A stretch of 64,000 nucleotides of DNA from Alopecurus myosuroides (GCA_028641055.1 CM054059.1:107830263-107894262), one strand, 5' to 3'. Positions 1 through 11,061 are shown, counted from the first letter of the stretch. Translations and numbers: made by a program. The notes: generated by a model from the letters alone, not told the origin.

Positions 1-1351
1 TCTATTCTTGTAGACAGTGTTGGGCCTCCAAGTGCATAGGTTTCTAGAACAGCAGCAAGTTTCCCTTAAGTGGATCACCCAAGGTTTATCGAACTCAGTG
101 AGGTAGAGGTCAAATATATCCCTCTCAAGCAACCCTGCAATCAAAATACAAGAAGTCTCTTGTGTCCCCAACACACCCAATATACTTGTCAGGTATATAT
201 AGGTGCACTAGTTCGGCGAAGAGAGAGTAAAATACAAGTAGTATGGATGATTATAAGTGATAATAACAATCTGAAATAAGAATGGCAGCAAGCAAACATG
301 TAGCAGAGCAGGCGGAAAACAGTGTTTCAATGCTTGGAAATAAGGCACAGGGCTCCTACTTTCACTAGAGGACACTCTCAACAATGATCACATAATTGAA
401 TGCATAAATATCTTCTCTTCACTATGCTACTCTTAACCACTCTCCGGTTGAATGACAACATCAATCCATGCGTAGGGCTTTAACATCACTCCTCGGAGTA
501 AGCAATTTCCCAACCAAGTAACCCCCATGCTATCACCATGGGACCCAGATGGTTCCACGCAAACACCACAATTCATAGAGGAGACACCCACGATGTGCAC
601 ACTATCACCTTCACACCGCGATACAAGGTGACTCCATAGTTCATATTAATAAAGCACTTGAGTACCAAAAGAGTAACATCTACGAATTCAAATAGATTAC
701 AAAGCTCATGATCACAACTAGATCACACCATGGGAGAGAGAGATGAACCACATAGCTACCGGTAGAGACCTCAGCCCTGGGGGAGAACTACTCCATCCTC
801 ATCTTAGTAGACATCAACGGCGATGGAGATGGCGGTGGAGTCGAAGGAGATGGCTTCTGGGGCACTTCCCCGTCCCGGCAGGGTGCCAGAACAGAGATAT
901 GTCCCCCAAAACTTGTCGGCGGCGGCGGCGGAGCTACGGATGTATTTTGCGGAAAAGGTCGATTCTTCTAGGGTTTATGCATCGAGGAGTATATATGGGC
1001 GAAAAGGCGATACCGGGAGGTATCAGGGGGCCCACACCCCTAGGTGGCGCGGCCAGGGGGACCCATGCCACCCCATGGTGTGTCCACCCTGTGCCCCCCT
1101 CCGGGGCTCTTCGGGAGTTCTGGAAGCTTCCGGGACTTTTAGGACTTCTGGCTTTCGAATTTTCCAATTCCAAGAATATTTCCAGAACAACTTTTCTGAA
1201 ACTAAAAATAGCGAAAAATAGGAACTGGCTCTGTGGCATCTTGTTAATAGGTTAGTCCCGGAAAACGTGTAAAAATGACATAAAGTGTAAGGAAAACATG
1301 TGGGAAACAACATGGAACATCAGAAATTAAGGATACGTTTATGACGTATCA
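1..1351 (-). repeat. Gypsy LTR (TGATACGT... family), nearly complete
   Basis: On the minus strand this begins TGATACGTCATAAACG at 1351 and runs off the window start. By comparison with the LTR end at 28966-29135 only about 18 bp of its 3' end are missing, so the full LTR would be about 1.37 kb. Wheat-type Gypsy LTRs (Fatima/Sabrina/WHAM-like group) have these termini; the exact family is not certain. Position 1351 abuts Copia coding sequence, so it is an outer boundary: the LTR is a 5' LTR of a minus-strand element or a solo LTR. ORFs inside it are not coding. Confidence 0.8.
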
Positions 1352-2021
1352 TTCATCCATAGGTTCTATAATGTATGCTATGCTATGTACAATACCAGAT
1401 GTGGCACATGCTATTAGTTTGACTAGTAGGTACCAATCCGATCTAGGTTTGGAACACTGGACGGCGGTTAAGAATATCTTTAAGTACTTGAGAAGAACTA
1501 AGGATATGTTTCTCATATATGGCGGTGAACAAGAGCTCGTCGCAAGATGTTACGTCGATGCTAGCTTCGACACTGATCCGGATGACTCTAAGTCTCAATT
1601 CGGGTACGTATTTGTTATGAATGGAGGAGCGGTAAGCTGGAGGAGTTCCAAGCAATCCGTGGTAGCGAGATCATGAACAGAAACGGAATATGTTGCTGCC
1701 TCGGAGGCAGCACATGAAGCAGTTTGGATGAAGGAGTTCATATCCGAACTAGGTGTGGTTCTGAGTGCGTTGGATCCAATGATTATCTATTGTGACAACA
1801 ATGGTGCCATAGCCAATGCTAAGGAGCCAAGGTCTCACAAGAATTCCAAGCATATCAAGCACCATTTTCACTCCATCCGTGAACATGTCGCAGATGTGGA
1901 TGTGAAGATCTGCAAAGTGCATACGGATATGAATGTGGAAGATTCGTTGACTAAACCTCTACCAAAGGAAAAACATGATCAACACCAGAACTCCATGGGT
2001 GTTAGATTCATCACTATGTAA
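1352..2021 (+). pseudogene. Copia pol C-terminus (RT tail and RNase H), truncated
   Basis: Reads in one frame as the C-terminal end of a Copia polyprotein: the RT/RNase H linker, then an RNase H core with YVDASFDTD and an Angela-type tail (CDNNGAIANAKEP, then KHIKHHFHSIREH). The frame has one internal stop, TGA at 1674-1676, exactly where the usual serine-threonine-rich site before EYVAA lies. It ends in TAA 34 bp before the 3' LTR. The 5' part is replaced by the Gypsy LTR whose edge is 1351. An ATG in that LTR (1341) is in frame, which makes the ORF look longer than the Copia sequence. Angela/BARE-like lineage by similarity of the tail and the LTR. Confidence 0.85.
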
Positions 2022-2040
2022 TATAGATTATTGCCCTTAC

Positions 2041-2054
2041 TGCAAGTGGGAGAC
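2041..2054 (+). promoter_or_regulatory. Copia polypurine tract
   Basis: A purine-rich stretch with core GTGGGAGA directly before the TG of the 3' LTR at 2055. This is the expected primer site for plus-strand DNA synthesis. The mirror copy of the family has the same tract at about 57264-57278 on the minus strand. Confidence 0.75.
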
Positions 2055-3704
2055 TGAAAGGAATATGCCCGAGAGGCAATAATAAAGTGTTTATTATGTT
2101 AGTCCTTGTTTATGATAGATGTTTATTTCTCATGCTAGAATTATATTAACCGGAAACGTTGATACATGTGTGATTGATAAATAGACAATCGTTCCTAGTA
2201 AAGCCTCTCTTTTAACTAGCTCGTTGATTAACCGATGATCAAGGTTTCCTGATCATGAACATTGGATGTTGTTAATAACGGGGCCATGTCATTAGGAGAA
2301 TGATGTGATGAACTTAGATCCTAACTAAGTATAACAATACGATCAATTCATTTATTTTATATTGTTATGTCTTATATTCGTAGTAACCTTATTCCTTTGA
2401 CCATGAGATCATGTCAATCACTAATACCGAAGAGTATTTTTATGACATCAAACGTCACACCGTAACAGGGTGACTATAAAGGTGGCGTTAGGTATTTGGA
2501 AAGTGTTAGTTGAGTCTCATGGATCAAGAGTGGGATTTGTCCATCCAAATTGATGAAGAGATATACTCTGGGCCCTCTCGGTGATATCACATCAGCACCG
2601 CTTGCAAGCACGTGACTAGGTCACAAGGATGTCATATCACGAAACGAGTAAAAGAGTACTTGTCGGTAACGAGATCGAACAAGGTATGGTCGATACCAAT
2701 GATCAGATCTCGGGCAAGTAAAATATCGCGAGACAAAGGGAATTAGTTACGACGTTGGTGGTTCACACGATCACGAGACTCGTCGTTGAATATATAGGAG
2801 TCATCACGGATCTCCAGATCCCGCTATTGATTATTGACCGGAGAGGAGTCTCGATCATGTCCTGTTATTCGCGAACCGTAGGGTGACACACTTAATGTTC
2901 GATAAAGCATTTGAGAGGATACGGAATATGGAAAAATGTTTTGGACAACACTGAAATTGTTTCGGGGAAAATTGAAATAGTTCAAGGGGTTTTTCGTCGA
3001 ATGGTTGTTAATAGGATTAACAAATTATTCGAGGTGCTATATGCAAATGTTTGTTAATAGAATTAACACATATAAATAAAGAAATAAAAATGTTTTATTT
3101 ATTTATTAAAGAAAAACCTTTGGATTTTCTAAGTGGGAAATTATGGGAGCATGAGTGGGTGTGAGTGGAGCTTCTACTCACATGAAGAGGGAAGAGGTGG
3201 GGGCACCCCATGGCTGGCCATACCCCCATTTTGGGCTGCCTCCCCCTCCCCTATAAAAGGAGGGTGAGAGCTCCCCCTCCTCATACACTTGTCGCACCTC
3301 CCTTCCTCTCCACCCGCTGCTCCATTCCATGGTCTCTGGCTTGGCGAAGCCCTGACCGTGGGATTCTTCCCCACCACCACGCTGTCGTGCTGCTGGAGTT
3401 CCCCGGGATCATGTACTTCTGCTGCCCCGCTGGATCGAGGGAACGGAGGTCTTCATCGAGCTGAACGTGTGACCGATCACGGAGACACCGCCGGATTGCG
3501 GTGCACATCTTCTCGGTCTCGGGATCGGCGTGAGTACGACTACGCCAACAATGAGATTTTGTCTCGTACCGCTTAGAGTCTTCGATGATATGTTTTTCCT
3601 AAGACTCTTTCTCCCCGTTACCTTTCATCTCCTAGATTAGATCTTTGCCCTTCGGGTTTATCTCGTGTAGGATTTTTTTTGTTTTTTATACAACGTACCC
3701 TTCA
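2055..3704 (+). repeat. Angela/BARE-like Copia 3' LTR
   Basis: 1650 bp from TGAAAGGAATATGCCC to CGTACCCTTCA, with short inverted ends. The opening matches the well-known Triticeae Copia LTR signature (ATATGCCC, GAGAGGCAATAATAA). An R-region-like promoter is visible: CCCTATAAAAGG at about 3249-3260. The bases after the LTR (ACAAG, 3705-3709) would be the TSD, but the partner is outside the window. An inverted relative of nearly the same length lies at 55616-57263. Confidence 0.85.
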
Positions 3705-4619
3705 ACAAGAACTTCCTATGAGCAATTAAATTTGAATGCGATCACCTATTAGGACTTAAAGTCTGAAGGCGCTGAGATTAGAACCCACCGTGGCGCCGTT
3801 CTGCTGGCTCTATGGCTCAAGCCGTGGCGCATAGGCGGCCGGGCGACGTACAATCAGATCGACGGGCGGCGCCAGACCTGCAGTCCCTAGGAGGGGCGGC
3901 AGTGCGATCGGTCGAGTTGTCGAGGTATGGAACCTGATGTCGTGATGCGGCATCGTGGCGATCGAATACGAACTGGCAGAGACGCAGTCACGCAGCGACC
4001 ATGCGCTGATCGATGGCTTGGTCGCTCATGCCCTTGATTGATCGATTGCTCCTGCCTCTTGGTGGGCTGTTTGAAGCTAGCCCTGCCGTTCTAGGCTAGG
4101 GACACGGGGTGGTCTGCCTATGTTTAGAAATTTCGGTGGAAATTAGGAGAAAATGTGTAAAGTATATTGGCCACAACTAGGGTTGTAGCCCGGGCTGCCC
4201 TGTGTGCAGTTCCGCCCCCTGTGGAGGAGGGAGTAGGTAGCTAGAGGAGGGGTATCGAGAGGGGAGGTCACGCGCTCGAGGGAACTAGAAGATATATATA
4301 AGAAAGGTCGGGTGGGTGCTGCCGCTAGAGGTCGCGTTCTGCTGGTGTAATGCTTGGAGGCACGACGCACGAGGGTTTTCTTCCTATGCTGAGACCGGGA
4401 ACGATTTTGTCGTACCATGTGCGGCCGGAACTCAGCCGTCTTTTGTGAATCGAACGAGACCTGCGATTTTTCTTCTAGAGTAACACCCCCTAGGGACGTT
4501 TGGACAAAGAGCGGCCCGTGCGGGGAAGTTAAGAGTTGCATCAGACGGTAAAAAAGGATCGATAGAGCAAATTCGATGGTCAGAAGTCTGGATACTTGAC
4601 AGAGCTTGTATTTGGCTTG
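3705..4619. other. Unassigned interelement sequence
   Basis: About 0.9 kb, GC-rich in the first half. No convincing coding frame, terminal repeat or RNA gene was seen. It may be older LINE or gene-fragment DNA that received the Copia insertion ending at 3704. Open frames here lack recognisable domains. Confidence 0.4.
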
Positions 4620-4816
4620 GTTTTAATATCCCTAATGGCTTTGAGGAGACAGTACACGATTGGGTCTTGTTATCACATTGGATGGAGGCACCAGTTTGGA
4701 CCAAGGGCATTGCAGCTAGCTCTCCCAGGTCGGCACCGAATTGCCCAATTTTGAAATTCTTTTGCAACCCAAAATTCCTAGCAAGGTAAAAAAAACTAGG
4801 TGGAGAGCTTTACATG
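4620..4816 (+). pseudogene. Decayed LINE fragment (region before zf-RVT)
   Basis: Closely similar to 49055-49240, where the sequence runs on into a recognisable LINE zinc-binding (zf-RVT) module. The tail reads as the K-x-R/W-RALHA segment typical of the end of plant LINE reverse transcriptase, with frameshifts. The homology stops at 4816, where the CACTA terminus begins, so the CACTA inserted into this LINE copy. Confidence 0.55.
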
Positions 4817-6486
4817 CACTAGTAGAGAACGGACCTCTAGTCCCGGGTCGTAAGTGGAATCCGGGACTAACCAATCGGGACCAGAGCCCCTCCTTTGTCC
4901 TGGTTAGCCACGAACTGGAACTAGGCGCGCCCAGCGCTGCTGGCTTGAGAACCTTTAATCCCGGGTGGTATCACAAACCGGGGGACTAAAAGTTTTCCTG
5001 TCGTGACAGGGTTTCTGTTGTTTCTCTACCGCGTCAGGATCTGTGTTTTTTCTTCGTTTTGTGTTTTCGATTTCGTTTCTGTTTCAATTTGTAATTTAAA
5101 ACATGTTTCCGTACATATATTCTTTGCTACTACATACACACGGTACACGTAGATACACATATATAATATTCGATTTGTTGCGAGAATACATATGTACAAT
5201 TGTAAACATCTTTCCGTACACATATCGAGTTCAAACATGAATTCATCGTCCTCCACATAAATCGATTTCATCGTCCTCCACATAATGTTCTCCATTTTCA
5301 TGAATGACCTCTATCAACATAAATCCCGCCAATTCCTCTTGAATTGCTCGTATGCGCTGGTCCGGTATGAGGTTTTCCCATATACTCATGATCTTTAAGA
5401 AGGAGATAAATATGGATATATATGTATATAAGTTGAATGAAACTCAACACAATTGATATGGTAATAATAAAATAAAACTATGAATAATGTTTACATACTT
5501 GAAGTGTGTTTGAATCAACTTGTCGCTCAGTGGTCAAGAACCGAATGTACTCACAAAGTTGAAATCTACATAAATTATTTCCCGGTGGTTGTCTCAAACC
5601 CTTCGCCAATTTAAAAGTTAGCTCATCTTTTAATGGACCTTTTACTTTCGATTTGAACCGATTTCAACACCTGCTCGGCAAAGAAAATGAACAAATGAGT
5701 TATTAATTACTTGGTATCGAGAAATGAAGGAAAGAGGCCCATATAATGCGATAATGATTGAAATTACTTCTGGAGCATTGCTTTCATGTCGCTCCACTGC
5801 TCGTGGTCCTTATCTAATGAGTCCATGACTTCAACTTTGGACTTATCAGGTTGAATGATTGGCAGAATCCAGTGGAATCTGCGGATGTTTACATAAGCAG
5901 AAATGCATAACTCATCAACTACACTTAATATCAAGTAAGGGAAAAAGAATGTGTACAAAGATAGAAACACTCACTTGAATTTCTAAGGAAATAGTATTTC
6001 CTTAACGAAATATTGCTAAAGTAAAAAGGTGGACAGGTCAGGCTCCACGTGTGTGGGGTGCCTCTTTAACGTAAATTCATTGACGGTATATGTATTAATG
6101 AACCCAGCGTCAAAGAGTGTTTTTCTTTTTCATTCGAGCATCTTCATTTTCCATAATAGCGTAGAAAAGACTATATAGTCGGGATAATATATTACATGCA
6201 ATGAACGAGCTGAGCTAGAGACTTAATTGCAGAAATAAATCACTTATAGATAATAGTAACCGAGGATAGATTTGTCGAGGGGGTCCTAATTATATAGCTG
6301 AAACAATTCATTCATTTCAATATTTATCAAGTAAGCTTTGAAGTGATGCTCCTTTCTAACGTCCGCCGCAAACTAGTCTTTCAAATTCTGATTTTTTGTT
6401 TTCATCATGTACCAAGTGTGCAGATTTCACATATTTATTGATAGCCGCGGTTCGTCCTCAGGACTGACCAGATACTGCCCTTTGAC
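4817..6486 (-). mobile_element. CACTA (En/Spm) transposon, terminal part
   Basis: Starts with CACTAGTAGAGAACGGACC, a typical CACTA terminal inverted repeat, followed by subterminal GTCCCGG/CCGGGAC repeats (4841-4990). The decayed coding content on the minus strand belongs to the accessory Ulp1-peptidase-type ORF found in grass CACTAs; a CACTA transposase was not identified. The element is interrupted by the Copia insertion at 6492 and resumes at 28534. The opposite TIR was not found, so it is truncated. Confidence 0.75.
5764..5970 (-). pseudogene. Ulp1-like (C48) peptidase fragment of the CACTA
   Basis: A 68-aa piece containing FHWILPIIQPDKSKVEVMDS. This is the His and Asp part of the catalytic region in Ulp1-like cysteine peptidases carried by plant CACTA and Mutator elements. 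The Cys part would lie closer to 5300 and is not legible. Flanking minus-strand sequence (6200-6480) shows matching CACTA ORF residues broken by stops. The fragment is surely non-functional. Confidence 0.6.
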
Positions 6487-6491
6487 ATATT

Positions 6492-7885
6492 TGAAAGTAA
6501 AGTATGGGCACCTAGAGGGGGGGTGAATAGGTGCTATGACCAATTTTAATTTTTCTATCGGTTTAGGCTTGACACAAAGGTAAATTCTCTAAATAGTGCA
6601 ACTAGGGTAAATTTACCTATATGACAAGGATAGCAATAAATGCAACTAGGACAACAACTAATGCAATAAGTACAAAAATTAATGCAACAAGTACAACAAG
6701 TAAGGATAAGGGAACGAGGTAACCCATGGGGGACGCGGAGACACGATGTATTCCCGAGTTCCTCCTTGTTAAGGGAGTACGTCTTGTTGGAGGGGTGTGA
6801 GCTCGCCACGAAGGCCTACTCAACGCCACTAAGGCCTCACCCTATTCTCCGATGAACTTCCTCCACAAAGGCCTAGTTCACCTTCCACTAATTGAACCCC
6901 TTTGAGGCGGGGATCGAGTCCTTTACAAACAAGTTTGGGGCACACACCCACAACTTAATTGGGGGCTCCCAACACTCACAAATCACCAAGAGTAGCAAGA
7001 AGACTAGGTTCTCCACAAGAGGAAACCCTAGGCAAAGATCCCTCAAGCAAAAGAGAGGGGAAATGAAATCCGGTTGGTGAAGACGTAGATCGGGGCCTTC
7101 TCCTTCAGTCCGCCAAAGATCAAGGCTTTTGGGTGGTTTGATTGGGAGATCTAGCAAGGTGGGGGAGCTCAAACAATGGTGACTTTAATTCTGGACGAGC
7201 TGGCTGGAGGTAGGTGGAGGGGATGGGGTATTTATACCCCTTATAAAGTCTAAGAGCCGTTGGAGCAGATCTGGCGTTTTCACATCGGAGACTCCGGAGT
7301 AAAGGCCGGAGACTCTGGTCTGATCCGGAGACTCCGGACAGTCTCCGGTGTCCCTCCGGACTGGATACAGCAGGCGACACCAGCTGAGCAGCACTTGGTC
7401 TTCTTCAGAAAAACTTCAGTCCGGAGACTCTGGTCAGGGGGACCGGAGACTCCGGTCTTGGCGCTGCGGTTTGGCACAGAGGGAGTCTGGGGTCGAGTGG
7501 ATAAATTAGATTCCAGACACACCGGAGACTCCGGTAAGTCTCCGGTGCGAGTACATCACAAGACACCAGCCTTTCCTTAGCAGTTTCTTGAGAGGAAGCT
7601 TCCACACCGGAGACTCCGGACAGTCTCCGGTAACACTCCGGTGTGGATGCAATGCGCGACACCAACTGGCCCAGAGAAAAAGCGAAGGCAAAATCTCCAC
7701 ACTAGAGACTCCGGCCTGGAGAAAACTCCAGCAACCAGAAATCTTGATGACTTGCTCCTTTTTGCAGCATCACACCACCATAACAAATAAGTTGATTTAG
7801 CCCTGAAATACATCAACACCCTTAACAGTACATGTGTGGTTAACAGACACCAAAACAAGATGATTTAAGCGCGTTTGCACTTTCA
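6492..7885 (-). repeat. SIRE-like Copia 3' LTR
   Basis: 1394 bp, TGAAAGTAAAG...GCACTTTCA on the plus strand. Pairs with 27123-28528. It contains at least six copies of the palindrome CCGGAGACTCCGG or degraded forms between about 7284 and 7716. A TATA-like stretch on the minus strand lies near 7230 (GGTATTTATACCCC on plus). Confidence 0.92.
7284..7716. repeat. Palindromic CCGGAGACTCCGG cluster in LTR
   Basis: Near-perfect 13-bp palindromes at about 7284, 7304, 7324, 7420, 7443, 7521, 7607 and 7704, often paired with ACAGTCTCCGG a few bases downstream. The same cluster occurs in the 5' LTR (27918-28360). Confidence 0.85.
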
Positions 7886-7901
7886 ATCTCCCCCTTTTTG
7901 G
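7886..7901 (-). promoter_or_regulatory. SIRE-like Copia polypurine tract
   Basis: Minus strand reads CCAAAAAGGGGGAGAT directly before the LTR start at 7885. This is the expected PPT for second-strand priming and fixes the orientation of the element. Confidence 0.85.
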
Positions 7902-8323
7902 TGTTTGATGACAACACACATATTTGCAATAAAATCACAGCTAGGCTATGTCTGAAAAAGATAGAGCACTCACCAAGTGAGCCCCCCCCTATATTTTACA
8001 AACAAAGCCCTTCTAGATAAATCATTAGTGAACAATAATACAAACATGTATAGAGACAATTGATAAAGCACAATTAATAATAATATAAAGGGATAGCTTC
8101 ACCACGAGGTCTCACACATAAAACACAACCATTGTTCACTAAAAAGCAAAGCAACTAAGATAACGGGAACACAAGCCATAAAAGGGAAATCAAGTTCAAA
8201 GACTTGTGTTCCGAAGCAAATAAAGCAAAGCAACCCATGCAAAGTGGAGAAGACAAAGCTACTTCTCCCCCTTTGGCACCGAGACACCAAAAGGGGGCAA
8301 AGAGCACTACACGATCCAAGGGC

Positions 8324-9790
8324 TCAGCCATCGTCCTCGTAGTCATCGTCGTCCTCATCCACCAGGTCCGTGGCTGCGTCACTCTCATCATCATCATCTC
8401 CAGCTCCCTCATCATTTCCCTCATCATCATCCTCAGCATCAGAACCAGAGTTGAAGAAACCAAGGTCCTCATCCTCATCCTCGGGCTGATCATCAACATG
8501 TTCTTCCTCAAGCTCAGGAGTCCTAGCACGGTGGGTCGAGGAAGAAGGAGCCGAGGTGATATCCTCAAAGTCACCCCACGGAAACTGATCAGTGTTCCAC
8601 TCCTCATATGACATAGTCACAGAAGCGGTGGGAGGAGTGGGTGGAGTAGTGCGAGGGGTACCCATAGGAGGAGTAGCTCCAAGTCCCGTGTGGGCATGCA
8701 GCTTGGAGATCATCTTCTTCAGCTCGCGTCTCTCCTTATAGGCCACATGGTTCTCCTTGTGTACTGCCATAGTCATGCACAAAATGTTGCGCTGGAACCA
8801 AGATAGCTTCTTCACCTCATCCTGAGTCTCTTCCCTGCTAGAGCGGCGAGTGGGAGGATCAGCATTCTTCCTCCTAGAGCGAGGAGGCGCCTCAGCGTCC
8901 CCCATGGGAGTGTCATCATCAGGAAGGTGAGAGGACAAAATCTGGAGAGAGCCCACAGGGTGCTCAGTCTCGGTAACCAACCCAGGGAGCTGATCAAGGA
9001 TGAGTCTCATCACATATGGAGCATACACGGGCACTTTCTTGATCTCGATCATAGCTGAGTAAATCTCCTCCTTGATGAAGTGCATCACATCAATCTTGAA
9101 ACCCTCTCCATCAGGGCCAGCAAGGTGACACTGGAAGGCCTGGTAGAGAAGGTTCACTAGACCTCCACGAATAGCATCTACATTCCCGGCCTTGGGAGCA
9201 ATGTTGCAGCGAAAGAGGCAAAGACAGATGCTGTATACCCTCCTGAGATCCTTGGCAGTGCCGGTGCTGGAGAGCTTCTCATACATCGGAGCCATGCGCT
9301 TCTTGTCATAGGTCACACCGTGAACGTGCATGCGGTGGCCACTTCCTTCACCCCAAGGATAATCAAGAAGCTCAGCAAACCGTCTCATAGATGACTCACA
9401 CTCAACATTCCCAGACATCCACCTCAAAGTGACATCTTCATCTTCATCAAAAGTGACCGTGGCAAAGAACTGTTGAATGATAGATGCATTGTAGTTCTGC
9501 TGAATGCCCACAAGATGCTCAAGGCCCAGTTTCCTCGTGATCCAGATAGCCTCCTGAAAGTACTGAGAACTGCCGAGGGCCCCTAAGTCCAGAACTTTCT
9601 GTGGACAAACGGGCTGCCGGAACTGGGTGTATATCTCCTCCATGATCAACTCAGACGCCCTCCTCCAGTAATAAGCAGACTCAATAGTGCGGGTCATAGT
9701 GAAGAAAGGACGATCCCGCATGATCATGTACTCCTTCTTGCTCATGGAGGCCACAGAGGTGATCCTGTCAAACCTGGCCTTCTTCGCCAC
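8324..9790 (-). CDS. Extra ORF of SIRE-like Copia (putative plant transposon protein domain)
   Basis: 488-aa intact ORF between pol and the 3' LTR. The frame stays open upstream to about 9943 without another ATG. The N-terminal half has the pattern IQQFFATVTFDEDEDVTLRW followed by a helical region, which resembles the domain annotated as putative plant transposon protein in retroelement accessory ORFs. The middle is basic with a Ser/Arg-rich linker; the last ~60 residues are almost only Asp/Glu. SIRE-type elements have an ORF in this position called env-like, but I see no signal peptide or transmembrane segment here, so an envelope role is not supported. It is the only long intact frame of an otherwise broken element. 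Function unknown. Confidence 0.7.
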   Translation of the reverse strand: MAKKARFDRITSVASMSKKEYMIMRDRPFFTMTRTIESAYYWRRASELIMEEIYTQFRQPVCPQKVLDLGALGSSQYFQEAIWITRKLGLEHLVGIQQNYNASIIQQFFATVTFDEDEDVTLRWMSGNVECESSMRRFAELLDYPWGEGSGHRMHVHGVTYDKKRMAPMYEKLSSTGTAKDLRRVYSICLCLFRCNIAPKAGNVDAIRGGLVNLLYQAFQCHLAGPDGEGFKIDVMHFIKEEIYSAMIEIKKVPVYAPYVMRLILDQLPGLVTETEHPVGSLQILSSHLPDDDTPMGDAEAPPRSRRKNADPPTRRSSREETQDEVKKLSWFQRNILCMTMAVHKENHVAYKERRELKKMISKLHAHTGLGATPPMGTPRTTPPTPPTASVTMSYEEWNTDQFPWGDFEDITSAPSSSTHRARTPELEEEHVDDQPEDEDEDLGFFNSGSDAEDDDEGNDEGAGDDDDESDAATDLVDEDDDDYEDDG

Positions 9791-9942
9791 TTCAGACTTC
9801 AGCCTAGACTCATTCTTCTTCTTCTGACGCCTCTCAGCCTCAAAGGTGTTCTTCTGACCAAATAGACCAGTGGCTTCATCAGTGACAAGGTAGTTGCGGG
9901 TGTGAGCACGGTAGGCACGCTTGTTGGGGGTTTGTGGACTTT

Positions 9943-11061
9943 GACTTCACCCTTTTTCCTAAAATCATACACAAAAACAGACAACACCACAACAGAGAAA
10001 GCAAAAATGAGCATTCATGTCCAAAAAAGGTGCAGGAACAAGACAGAACCAAGTGAGAACACTTCTGGAAGATACACACCGGAGTCTCCGGTCTGGCAGA
10101 CCGGAGTCTCCGGACTGGCACACCGGAGTCTCCGAACTGGTCGTCAGCTGAGAGTATGGATCTAACACAAATGTTTCTACATGAGATTCTAGCAGTTCCT
10201 ACACTTATTCAACTAGCCAAGGTGATGCTACCAATAGCAGGTGCAACTTCTCCAACAAAAACTACCTAGATGTTTAGATCTAGATCAAGAACAAGCTAAA
10301 ACAAAGAGGAGAAGTGATACCATTGTCGCCTTGGCCGGTCATTGTGCCTCCCACAGATGGGAGAAGCAAGGGGAGACAGGGGAGGCGGTTCCCGGCGGTG
10401 GGAAACGGCCGGGGAGGGCTCCTGGCGACGGCGGCGGCGCAACAAGTCTTTGGGGGGGGGGGGGCGTGGGGGAAGTGGGGAATGAAACCCTAACTTCCCT
10501 CAGCCCCCAGATTATATACTGCAAGCCGCACACCGGAGTCTCCGGTCTTAACACTGGAGTCTCCGGACTGGCCGGAGTCTCCGGTGTGGTGGACCGGAGT
10601 CTCCGGACTTTCGCCAGAAAAACCCCCAAAAGAGGACATGAAGTGCACGAAACTAGAATTTGTTTAAAAATGGGTTTTGGCAAGGAAAGATAAGAGCATC
10701 AACAGGGAGGGAACTTGTACTCAAGAACACAAAAAAAGAAAAAATATTGAGTACTTCCTCCAAAACAAAATGCCAAACACCCGCAAATAAGAACCAACTC
10801 TTCAAAGAAGAGTTTGGTGGCCTAGGCCACCATGTAAGAGTTCATGGTATGCAACCGCGAAGATATATCTTGGGGGCATTGCCATTACTCAACATTGAAG
10901 CTCACAATTCAACATTAGAAAAAGAGAGATCACAATGAATTTTTTTCTTTGGGCACAATGGGGGGAGGGAGAACCCAATGTGTTAGGATAACACTCCCCC
11001 TATGTCCATGCCTACATCTAAACTCGAACACGTTTCATCCATAGGGGTGTGTGCAAGATCT
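9943..11061 (-). other. Non-coding spacer between pol and the extra ORF
   Basis: No convincing ORF on either strand. It holds two clusters of CCGGAGTCTCCGG palindromes (10078-10141 and 10528-10607), a run of Gs at about 10453-10464, and on the minus strand a pyrimidine-rich stretch ending in TTTTAG close to 9950. Confidence 0.6.
10078..10607. repeat. CCGGAGTCTCCGG palindromes outside the LTR
   Basis: Three copies at 10078-10141 and four at 10531-10607, separated by short spacers such as TCTGGCAGA and ACTGGC. Same core as the LTR palindromes. Confidence 0.8.

Noticed and set aside
4143..4541. 132-aa minus-strand ORF in the unassigned block
   Set aside because: No recognisable domain, start or neighbour; cannot be supported as a gene.
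7284..7716. Regular palindromes that might suggest a CRISPR-like array
   Set aside because: Irregular spacing, eukaryotic LTR context, no spacers of constant size and no cas genes.
7120..7858. Overlapping ORFs on both strands of the Copia LTR
   Set aside because: Produced by the CCGGAG palindromes, open in several frames on both strands.
8204..8611. 135-aa plus-strand ORF opposite the SIRE extra ORF
   Set aside because: Antisense shadow of the acidic, low-complexity tail of 8324-9790; no independent motif.
9940..10010. Pyrimidine tract ending TTTTAG on minus, possible splice acceptor for the extra ORF
   Set aside because: An in-frame TGA follows nine bases after the site in the ORF frame, so use of this acceptor would not give the ORF.
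10453..10464. G homopolymer as a G-quadruplex or editing signal
   Set aside because: A single run, prone to sequencing error; the runs at 27147-27158 and 28740-28751 are similar slips.
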